Assembly: GCA_903902345.1 (NCBI GenBank)
Contig: CAIUUR010000017.1
Location: 1-34,989, forward strand
DNA length: 34,989 nt
Source of the DNA: an uncultured Geobacteraceae bacterium
GTDB taxonomy: Bacteria > Desulfobacterota > Desulfuromonadia > Geobacterales > CAIOGM01
Direction of reading: 5' to 3'
Below are positions 27,755 through 34,989 of the stretch, in pieces. Below the pieces are notes generated by a model that did no database searches, was not told the origin of the DNA, and saw only the letters and a program-made list of their open reading frames with translations. Numbering within the stretch: position 1 is the first letter of the stretch; every line of letters starts with the position of its first letter. The translations under genes and the position numbers were made by a program.

Positions 27755-29110
27755 TTACTGGGTGCGACGGCTCCGGTATTCCACAACCACCGGGCCATGG
27801 CCTCTTTCTGCAGGACGGGCTGAACGCTCATCTCTTCCCTGCCACGGTTTTTCCTGGGGCCTAGCCGATCCTCCGGGACCGTTGCTGCGTGGGGAAAATC
27901 CCTTGCCGCGGGTGGGGGGGCCAGAGGTCCCCTTCCGCCCGTAGCTGTTACCCGAGGAAGGGCGATGGAGGGAGGTCATCGGCTCCAGCCCCGGGATGAT
28001 GTGTACCGGAACTTTGTTGCCGATGAAGCGCTCGATCTTGTCCAGATAGGCCCGTTCCGAAGCTGAGACGAAGGAGATGGCGATGCCGTTGACCCCGGCG
28101 CGGCCGGTACGACCGATCCGGTGGACATAGTCCTCGGCGAAACGGGGAATGTCGAAGTTGATGACATGGCTGACGCCGGAGACGTCCAGGCCTCGGGCGG
28201 CCACATCGGTGGCCACGAGGAGTCGGAGCCGTCCCCCCTTCATCCGGGCGATGGTCTTGTTCCGCGCATTCTGATTCATGTCGCCATGCAGGGCAGCCAC
28301 GGCGTGACCTTCACCCAGCAGTTCCCTGGCCAGATCGTCGGCGTCCTTCTTGGTCGCCGAGAAGATGATGGCCCGGGTAAGAGTATCGTCGGCGATGAGG
28401 TTCCGGAGCAGCTCCTTCTTATGGCTGAGATTGTCGGCCACGTGGAGGCGCTGTTCGATCAGTTCCTGGGCCGGCTGGTCCCCGGAGAGTTCGATCCGTT
28501 GCGGATTTTTGAGCATCCTCTGGGCAAGACGCGCCAGGGTGGAGTCCATGGTGGCGGTGAAGAGCAGCGTCTGGCGCTCCTTCGGTGCGGCGGCCACGAT
28601 GGCGTCCACGTCATCGCTGAATCCCATGTCCAGCATCCGGTCGGCTTCGTCCAGAATCAGGAGTTCCATGCGGCTAAAGGAGACGCTCCCTCGGGCCATA
28701 TGGTCGACGAGACGTCCCGGTGTGGCCACAAGAATGTCCAGCGGCGCGGCGAGAAGTCGAAACTGTTCGCGGTAAGGCATCCCCCCCACGATGGAACCGC
28801 AGCGGAGTTTCATCCCCTTGCCGTAGCTGCGGGCCGCTTCCATGACCTGACTGGCCAGTTCACGCGTGGGGGTGAGAACCAACACCCGTGGCCCGTTGCC
28901 GGGGAGCGTGGAGCGGAGCGCCAGGCGTTCCAGCGCCGGGAGCACGAAGGCCGCAGTCGTGCCGGTGCCGGTGCGGGCCGTGGCAATGATGTCGTTGCCG
29001 GCCATGACGAGGGGGATTGCCTGTTCCTGAATGGGGGTGGGGGTGGTGTAGCCGCAAGTCGTCACCGCCGAGAGGATGACCGGATTGAGGCCAAGTTCTT
29101 CGAATGTCAT
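27755..29110 (-). CDS. DEAD-box ATP-dependent RNA helicase (RhlE-like)
   Basis: MTFEELGLNPVILSAV, ATARTGTGTTAAFVLP, LVLTPTRELASQV, LLILDEADRMLDMGF, FTATM, VATDVAARGLDVSGVSHVINFD, YVHRIGRTGRAG; Gly/Arg-rich tail. Confidence 0.95.
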   Translation of the reverse strand: MTFEELGLNPVILSAVTTCGYTTPTPIQEQAIPLVMAGNDIIATARTGTGTTAAFVLPALERLALRSTLPGNGPRVLVLTPTRELASQVMEAARSYGKGMKLRCGSIVGGMPYREQFRLLAAPLDILVATPGRLVDHMARGSVSFSRMELLILDEADRMLDMGFSDDVDAIVAAAPKERQTLLFTATMDSTLARLAQRMLKNPQRIELSGDQPAQELIEQRLHVADNLSHKKELLRNLIADDTLTRAIIFSATKKDADDLARELLGEGHAVAALHGDMNQNARNKTIARMKGGRLRLLVATDVAARGLDVSGVSHVINFDIPRFAEDYVHRIGRTGRAGVNGIAISFVSASERAYLDKIERFIGNKVPVHIIPGLEPMTSLHRPSSGNSYGRKGTSGPPTRGKGFSPRSNGPGGSARPQEKPWQGRDERSARPAERGHGPVVVEYRSRRTQ

Positions 29111-29380
29111 GCAAGTTCCTTTATAAATGGTGTCGAGAAAGGCGTGCGCGAGCCGCGGGACCGGAAACTCCGGAGGTCCTGAGGAAAAGCGGGGAGACGC
29201 AGGCAGGCTGTACGGAAAATCTTCGCCTGCCGAGCGTGCTGCGTTATCGTGAAGTGATAGCAGGGGGGCGGGAAGCGATGATCAAAAGAAAACAGCGGAC
29301 ACCGTACCGCTGTTCGTGTGGTTACAGTCCATCGAACACTATACTGGGTTATTTCAGGGAATGCAAGGGATAAATTTTTA

Positions 29381-29412
29381 TTGAACTTTGCCGGGGAAAT
29401 CCGTAAAGTTCA
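29381..29412 (+). promoter_or_regulatory. candidate promoter with overlapping inverted repeat upstream of mtnP
   Basis: TTGAAC-N17-TAAAGT. TGAACTTT (29382-29389) and AAAGTTCA (29405-29412) form perfect 8-bp arms covering the putative -35 and -10. Confidence 0.35.
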
Positions 29413-29443
29413 CTGCTACCGTTAATCGTTCAGAGGAGTCTTC

Positions 29444-30307
29444 ATGTCCATACCCACCATAGGTGTTATCGGCGGCAGTGGTCTTTACGAAATGGAGGGG
29501 ATGTCCGACATCCGGTCAGTGACGGTGGAGACCCCTTTCGGTGCGCCCTCCGACGACTTCGTCACCGGTATCCTGGACGGGGTGCGAATGGTCTTTCTCC
29601 CCCGCCACGGTCGCGGCCACCGGTTCCTGCCATCGGAAGTCAACTATCGCGCCAACATCTGGGGAATGAAAAAATTGGGTGTTCAGCGGATCATCTCGGT
29701 CTCGGCGGTGGGGAGCATGAAAGAGGAGATCGTTCCCGGCCACATCGTCATTCCGGATCAGTTCATCGATCGGACAAAGGGGATTCGGAAAGATACCTTC
29801 TTTGGCGAAGGGGTGGTGGGGCATGTTCAGTTCGCCGACCCGCTCTGCTCCGACCTCTCCGGATGGCTTTATGATGCGGCCGTAGCTGCGGGGGCTACGG
29901 TACACAAAGGGGGGACATACCTCTGCATGGAGGGGCCGGCCTTTTCCACCCGGGCGGAGTCATTCATGTATCGCTCCTTCGGGGCATCGGTCATCGGCAT
30001 GACCAATCTCACCGAGGCGAAGCTGGCCCGGGAGGGAGAGATTTGCTACGGGACCATTGCCCTATCCACGGACTACGACTGTTGGCACGAAACGCATGAC
30101 GATGTCTCCATTGAGGCGATTATGGAGATCATCCGGAGTAACGTGACCACTGCCAAGAACATCATCCGCCATGCCATCGGCAAGATCGGTGGGAACCGTT
30201 CCTGCCCCTGCGCCTCGGCGCTTCAGTACGCGGTCATTACCGACCGGAGCATGATTCCGGCGGCGACCAGGGAGAAGCTGGAACTTATAATCGGAAACTA
30301 TCTTTAG
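29444..30307 (+). CDS. mtnP: S-methyl-5'-thioadenosine phosphorylase (or related purine phosphorylase)
   Basis: TIGVIGGSGLYEMEGM, FLPRHGRGHRFLPSEVNYRANIWGMKKLGV, CMEGPAFSTRAES, MTNLTEAKLAREGEICYGTIALSTDYDCWH. Confidence 0.93.
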   Translation: MSIPTIGVIGGSGLYEMEGMSDIRSVTVETPFGAPSDDFVTGILDGVRMVFLPRHGRGHRFLPSEVNYRANIWGMKKLGVQRIISVSAVGSMKEEIVPGHIVIPDQFIDRTKGIRKDTFFGEGVVGHVQFADPLCSDLSGWLYDAAVAAGATVHKGGTYLCMEGPAFSTRAESFMYRSFGASVIGMTNLTEAKLAREGEICYGTIALSTDYDCWHETHDDVSIEAIMEIIRSNVTTAKNIIRHAIGKIGGNRSCPCASALQYAVITDRSMIPAATREKLELIIGNYL

Positions 30308-30319
30308 GAGCAGGATTTT

Positions 30320-31249
30320 ATGAGTATTGTTGTCGTCGGCACCGTTGCGTTTGATACCGTGGAAACCCCCTTCGGTCGAGGGGAAAACGTTCTGGGTGGT
30401 TCGGCCACCTACTTTTCCACTTCGGCCAGTTTTTTTACTGACGTGAGTCTTGTGGCGGTGGTGGGAGAGGATTTCCCCGAAGAGCACATCGCCTTTCTCA
30501 AGTCACGAGACATAGATACGTCGGGGTTGTCCCGGATTCCCGGCAAGACTTTCCACTGGAGCGGCAGATACGGCTATGACCTGAATGAGGCCCAGACTCT
30601 GGATACGCAGCTCAATGTCCTGATGGAGTTTCGCCCCAACCTCCCCGAAAGCTACCGCGACGCGGAGTATCTCTTCCTTGCCAATATCGATCCCGATCTG
30701 CAACTTGAGGTGCTGAGCCAGGTCCGCAAGCCCCGGTTGGTGGCATGTGACACCATGAACTTCTGGATCTCCTCCAAACCGGAGGCGCTCCGGGAGGTGC
30801 TCCGGAAGGTGGACATCGTTGTCATCAACGAAGGAGAGGCGCGCCAGTTTACCGGTGAGGCCAATCTGGTGAAGGCGGCCCGCCGGATCGTGGCGTTGGG
30901 GTGCAAGCGTCTGGTGGTCAAGCGGGGGGAGTACGGGGTCCTCATGTTCACCGCCGATTCGCTCTTTGCCGCGCCGGCCTACCCGCTGGAGGAGGTTTTC
31001 GATCCCACCGGCGCCGGCGATACCTTCGCCGGGGGGCTCATGGGGTATCTGGCCAACACGGGTAACATCTCCGATGAAGGGGTCCGGCAGGCCATCGTTT
31101 TCGGCAGTGTCATGGCCTCCTTTAATGTGGAGGATTTCAGCCTCAACCGGATGAAGCGGCTCTCCTACCCGGAAATCGAGAGTCGATATCGGAGTTTCAA
31201 GGCATTGACCCATTTTCAGGGGCTTCCCGATGGTCCGGTTTCAGTATAG
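30320..31249 (+). CDS. PfkB-family (ribokinase-like) sugar/nucleoside kinase
   Basis: VVVGTVAFDTVETPFG, VLGGSATYFSTSASFF, VVINEGEARQFTGE, VFDPTGAGDTFAGGLMGYLA. Confidence 0.93.
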   Translation: MSIVVVGTVAFDTVETPFGRGENVLGGSATYFSTSASFFTDVSLVAVVGEDFPEEHIAFLKSRDIDTSGLSRIPGKTFHWSGRYGYDLNEAQTLDTQLNVLMEFRPNLPESYRDAEYLFLANIDPDLQLEVLSQVRKPRLVACDTMNFWISSKPEALREVLRKVDIVVINEGEARQFTGEANLVKAARRIVALGCKRLVVKRGEYGVLMFTADSLFAAPAYPLEEVFDPTGAGDTFAGGLMGYLANTGNISDEGVRQAIVFGSVMASFNVEDFSLNRMKRLSYPEIESRYRSFKALTHFQGLPDGPVSV

Positions 31250-31316
31250 GCCTATTTGGTTGACTTTATTAAATTTGCTTGTTATGGTGCTGAATGGCAA
31301 ATTCCGGGCAATCAGG

Positions 31317-32066
31317 ATGATGATGAAACCAGGCCGTAGAGGGTGTCTCCTGCTCGCGTTGCTGCTCTCGGGCTGTGCCGCCGGCGCCAAGGTAAAAAAA
31401 GAAGCGTCCTATCATTACCAGATGGGAGTGTCGTATCTGCATGAGCGAAACTACACGTCCGCACTCACCGAACTGACCGAGGGAAGCAGGCTGACTCCCG
31501 AAGATCCGGACCTACTCTTCAATCTGGGGTTGGCCTACTATTACAAGAATCAATACCCAGCGGCCGAACAGCGCTTTCTGGAGGCAGTGACCCTCCGGAA
31601 GGAGTTTTCCTTGGCCCGCAACTATCTCGGCGACACCTACCTGAGAATGAAACGGTGGGATGACGCCATCGCCCAGTTTACTATTGTCAGCGAGGATCTC
31701 TTTTCCACCGAACAGGAAAATGCAGGGATCAACCTGGGAATGGCCTATCTGGGCAAGGGGGAAACAGCCATGGCCTTATCCGTTCTTCGTTCGCAAGTTG
31801 CCGCAAATCCTCAAAATCCGACGGCGCATCTGTTCCTTGGACGGGCTTATTTCGCCGAGGGGAAGTTCAAGCTGGCCATGGAGGAGTACCGGGAAGCCCT
31901 CCGGATCGTCCCTGACTACGCCGAAGCCCAGTATTATCTGGGGCTTGCCTGCCAGAAGGCCGGTCTGTCCGAGGAGGCACGGATCGCCTTTGGCGAAGTG
32001 GTTCGCCTGGCGCCCTACTCCGAACTGGGACGGCTTTCCCGAGAGCAGTACGGTGGGGTAAAATGA
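31317..32066 (+). CDS. TPR-repeat lipoprotein (PilF/PilW-like)
   Basis: Lipobox LLLALLLSGCAAG; successive TPR units (YHYQMGVSYLHERNYTSALTELTEGSRLTPEDPDLLFNLGLAYYYKNQYPAAEQRFLEAV...). Start among three tandem ATGs. Confidence 0.85.
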   Translation: MMMKPGRRGCLLLALLLSGCAAGAKVKKEASYHYQMGVSYLHERNYTSALTELTEGSRLTPEDPDLLFNLGLAYYYKNQYPAAEQRFLEAVTLRKEFSLARNYLGDTYLRMKRWDDAIAQFTIVSEDLFSTEQENAGINLGMAYLGKGETAMALSVLRSQVAANPQNPTAHLFLGRAYFAEGKFKLAMEEYREALRIVPDYAEAQYYLGLACQKAGLSEEARIAFGEVVRLAPYSELGRLSREQYGGVK

Positions 32067-32073
32067 GGATGTC

Positions 32074-32877
32074 GTGGCAGATGAAGCAAGCAATGTTGTG
32101 ATGCCGGGGGGGACGTTGCGGGTGGCGCGGGAAATACGCGGAATCTCCCTGGAGGAGGCCGCCCGTCAGACCTGCATCGGTATCACGTATCTGAGAGCGC
32201 TGGAGGCTGACAGATATGAGGAGTTGCCGAACCCGGCCTACGTCAAAGGGATCCTCAGGAGCTATGCCCGGATGCTCGGGATTTCACCGGAACCACTTAT
32301 TGACTGCTACACACACGGCCTGGAGCCGGCTGAGCAGGAGAAAGAGGGTTCCGGGGTTCGCTCCGTACCCCTGGACTCAAAAACGAGATTTCTGCTGCTG
32401 TTCATCGGTTTCATGGTCTGCGCCGGATACCTGTTGGCCCAGCGGGATACCGGCCGTGAACTCCCTTTCGTTTCCGGGGAACAGATGATGGCGACTGCTC
32501 TCCCTCCACAGATGGTACTGCCGCCTCGGACGTCGCATCCCCGACACGTATCTTTCCCGGTTGCCCCGGCGACAGTTTCCTCCGTGGAGGACGATTCGGC
32601 GGAAAGTGTCGCTACGCCCCTGCCAAGTAAATCAGTCCTCAAGGCGAAGATCCTTGCCGAGTGCCAATTGACCATGACCATTGACGATATGCCGTCCCAG
32701 CAGTACGATCTGAAACCGGGAGACCAGGTGGAGTGGATTGGGGAGAGGTACTTCGCCCTGGAGATGACCAACGCCGGCGCCGCTCGGGTTAGATTAAACG
32801 GCAAGAGGCTTCCACCCCTTGGCAAGGGGGAAGAAGCCGTAAGCGTCGTGATTACGGCGGACGGCCAGATCCAATAA
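32074..32877 (+). CDS. RodZ-like helix-turn-helix protein with TM segment and DUF4115-like C-terminus
   Basis: LRVAREIRGISLEEAARQTCIGITYLRALEADRYEELPNPAYVKGILRSYARMLGI; TM FLLLFIGFMVCAGYLLA; C-terminal DUF4115-like region. GTG start with GAGG upstream. Confidence 0.85.
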   Translation: MADEASNVVMPGGTLRVAREIRGISLEEAARQTCIGITYLRALEADRYEELPNPAYVKGILRSYARMLGISPEPLIDCYTHGLEPAEQEKEGSGVRSVPLDSKTRFLLLFIGFMVCAGYLLAQRDTGRELPFVSGEQMMATALPPQMVLPPRTSHPRHVSFPVAPATVSSVEDDSAESVATPLPSKSVLKAKILAECQLTMTIDDMPSQQYDLKPGDQVEWIGERYFALEMTNAGAARVRLNGKRLPPLGKGEEAVSVVITADGQIQ

Positions 32878-32939
32878 TACAGCCATCCGCCACAGTGCAG
32901 CGGTGGGGATATTGCCGGACCAGACCCAGGAGGAAAACC

Positions 32940-33392
32940 ATGAAAACGATTCATACTGTCCTCTTTGCCACGGACTTCACAGAAAACTGTGCGCATGCCT
33001 TCGACTACGCCCTGGGGTTCGCCACGCAGTTCGGTGCGAGGCTCATCATCATGCACGTCATCAACGAGCCGGTGGATCTGAGAGGTTTCTATGTCCCTCA
33101 CATCTCCTTCGAGTCACTGGAGAAAGAAATCGCCGAAGGGGCGGATGCCATGATGCAGAAGTTCTGCCGGACGCAGATGGGGGAGTTCACCAACTACGAA
33201 ACCTGCCTTGCCACGGGGGTGCCGTATGAAGAAATTCTAAAAAAAGCTCAAGCGGCGAACGCTTCACTGATTGTCATGGGAACCCAGGGACGGACGGGGC
33301 TGGATCACCTTCTCTTCGGGAGCACGGCGGAGAGCGTCTTCCGGCGGGCCACCTGCCCGGTAATGACGGTTCGTCTGCCGGAAACCTCATAA
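32940..33392 (+). CDS. universal stress protein (UspA family)
   Basis: MKTIHTVLFATDFTENCAHAFDYALGFA...LIVMGTQGRTGLDHLLFGSTAESVFRRATCPVMTVR. Confidence 0.95.
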   Translation: MKTIHTVLFATDFTENCAHAFDYALGFATQFGARLIIMHVINEPVDLRGFYVPHISFESLEKEIAEGADAMMQKFCRTQMGEFTNYETCLATGVPYEEILKKAQAANASLIVMGTQGRTGLDHLLFGSTAESVFRRATCPVMTVRLPETS

Positions 33393-33413
33393 CCGTTTTT
33401 TTCGTGATTTACC

Positions 33414-34989
33414 ATGCCGATACTGATCCGCAATCTCATCCTTACCCCCGGCGAGCCGGAAGAACGGCTCAAAGGGGAACTCCTTCGCCGCTTCTCCCTG
33501 GATACCACTGACCTTCTGGCGTTCCGGGTGGTGCGAAGCGGCATCGACGCCCGTAAAAAACCCCGTATCCGTCTGGTCTGCGGGGTGGAGTGCTCCCTGC
33601 GGGACGAGGTCGGTTTCCTGGCGAGGAATGCCGGAGATCCGGATGTAGCCGATGCGCCGCCACTGCCGTCACCCACATTCCCTCGGATAGGGGGGGGGGC
33701 GCCCATCATCATCGTGGGGGCCGGACCGGCCGGACTCTTTGCCGCTCTGCGACTGGCCGAGTACGGGCTTACCGCCACGCTTCTGGAGCGGGGGAAACCG
33801 GTACACGACAGACTGGCCGATGTGCAACGGTTCTGGCGCCAGGGTGAGCTGGACGAGGGGAGCAATGTCCAGTTTGGGGAAGGGGGGGCCGGAACCTTTT
33901 CCGATGGCAAGCTGACCACACGGGTGCGGGATGCCAATATCACCTGGGTCCTGGAGAAACTGACCCGATTTGGCGCCCCCCCGGAGATCCTGAGCCAGGC
34001 CAAGCCGCACATCGGCACCGACCGGCTTCGACAGGTGGTGGTGGCGTTGCGGGAAGAGCTGACTGCTTCCGGTTTCACGGTCCGGTTTAGCGCCAAGCTC
34101 ACCGGATTTGAGGTCAGGGGCGGGAGCGTGGCGACGGTTATGGTGAATGAGGTGGAGGAACTCCCCTGCGACCATCTGATCCTGGCGCCGGGGCACAGCG
34201 CCCGTGATACCTACGGGATGTTGGCGGATCGCGGTGTCAGGATGGAGCCCAAGCCCTTCGCCGTGGGGGTCCGGGTGGAGCATCCCCAGGAGCTGATCAA
34301 CCGGATTCAGTACGGCCATTCTGCCCCCTTGCACCTCCCCCCTGCCGACTATGGTGTAACTTACAATAATAGGTCCAGTGGCCGCTCCGCCTACTCCTTC
34401 TGCATGTGTCCCGGCGGGGTCGTCATGGGGGGGAGTTCCGAGGCGGGGGGAATCGTCACCAACGGGATGAGCAACCACCTCCGCAACTCACCCTACGCCA
34501 ACAGCGCCCTGGTGGTGAACGTCGGTCTCCCTGATTTTCCCGGCGAAGGTCCCTTGGCGGGGATCAGGTTTCAGCGGGAGCTGGAGCATTCGGCCTACGC
34601 TGCGGGAGGAGGCGATTACCGCGCCCCGGGGCAGAATCTCATGGACTTTCTAGAGAAGCGGACCGGGCGTCGCTACGCCTCGACCTATCAGCCCGGCGTC
34701 CGGGAGTGCGACCTGGGAACAGTGCTCCCCGGCTTCGTCACGGAGACTCTCCGGGAGGGGATACGCGCCTTCGACCGGAAGATGAAGGGTTTCGTCACCG
34801 AGGCCGCGACTCTCACCGGTGTGGAGAGCAGGACATCAGCACCCTTGCGTATCATTCGGGGGGACGACTGTCACTCCGTGACGTTTCGGGGGCTCTATCC
34901 GGCGGGGGAAGGGGCCGGTTATGCCGGCGGCATCATGAGCGCCGCATTGGATGGCATCCGGGTGGCTGATGCGATTGCGAAGCAGTTGC
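33414..34989 (+). CDS. FAD-dependent dehydrogenase (COG2509-like NAD(P)/FAD oxidoreductase), truncated at window end
   Basis: PIIIVGAGPAGLFAALRLAEYGLTATLLERGKPV (Rossmann FAD motif), SNVQFGEGGAGTFSDGKLTTRV, LAPGHSARDTYGML, EGAGYAGGIMSAALDGIRVADAI. Open to the last base. Confidence 0.88.
   Translation, partial: MPILIRNLILTPGEPEERLKGELLRRFSLDTTDLLAFRVVRSGIDARKKPRIRLVCGVECSLRDEVGFLARNAGDPDVADAPPLPSPTFPRIGGGAPIIIVGAGPAGLFAALRLAEYGLTATLLERGKPVHDRLADVQRFWRQGELDEGSNVQFGEGGAGTFSDGKLTTRVRDANITWVLEKLTRFGAPPEILSQAKPHIGTDRLRQVVVALREELTASGFTVRFSAKLTGFEVRGGSVATVMVNEVEELPCDHLILAPGHSARDTYGMLADRGVRMEPKPFAVGVRVEHPQELINRIQYGHSAPLHLPPADYGVTYNNRSSGRSAYSFCMCPGGVVMGGSSEAGGIVTNGMSNHLRNSPYANSALVVNVGLPDFPGEGPLAGIRFQRELEHSAYAAGGGDYRAPGQNLMDFLEKRTGRRYASTYQPGVRECDLGTVLPGFVTETLREGIRAFDRKMKGFVTEAATLTGVESRTSAPLRIIRGDDCHSVTFRGLYPAGEGAGYAGGIMSAALDGIRVADAIAKQL

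Noticed and set aside
29278-29373. 31-aa ORF MIKRKQRTPYRCSCGYSPSNTILGYFRECKG
   Set aside because: Between divergent genes, no clear homology; two or three cysteines alone are insufficient.
1-34989. CRISPR arrays, tRNA, rRNA, prophage or IS elements
   Set aside because: No regularly spaced direct repeats, no cloverleaf or rRNA signature recognised by eye, no transposase, integrase or phage structural ORFs in the track.

Overview
This window is GC-rich, typical bacterial chromosome. Its gene content and order (rho-rpmE-thyX-DUF1385-prfA-prmC-murA-his, an Ehr/Hyf-like membrane complex, a heme-c MCP) resemble Geobacter-like Desulfuromonadia; that taxonomic call is inference. It holds about 33 supportable genes. 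(1) A probable partial 6S RNA lies at the left edge, followed by a DsbC-like thioredoxin-fold protein, a stand-alone LarC C-terminal domain and cinA. (2) A long minus-strand run, rho to hisH, carries a DUF4258/YgiT-zinc-finger toxin-antitoxin-like pair wedged between hisG and hisD with 4-bp overlaps. (3) A five-gene plus-strand cluster encodes a hydrogenase-4/complex-I-like (Ehr-type) complex. Its 'large subunit' has lost both Ni-Fe cysteine motifs and no small subunit is present. Immediately downstream is a chemoreceptor with a CXXCH heme motif and a CZB domain. (4) Next come cspA, DUF188, a single short chromate transporter, a homocysteine methyltransferase, an AsmA-like protein, rlmN, a DEAD-box helicase, mtnP-pfkB, a TPR lipoprotein, a RodZ-like protein, a Usp and a truncated FAD dehydrogenase. 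The most notable non-coding signal is a family of GTAGGGGC...GCCCCTAC palindromes. Their outer ends are conserved and their inner arms differ but remain self-complementary, and two copies supply the TAG stop codon of the neighbouring gene (prmC, thyX). I found no convincing large undescribed system. The best candidates for follow-up are the cysteine-less, small-subunit-less Ehr cluster with its adjacent chemoreceptor, the TA pair inside the his operon, and the palindrome family.
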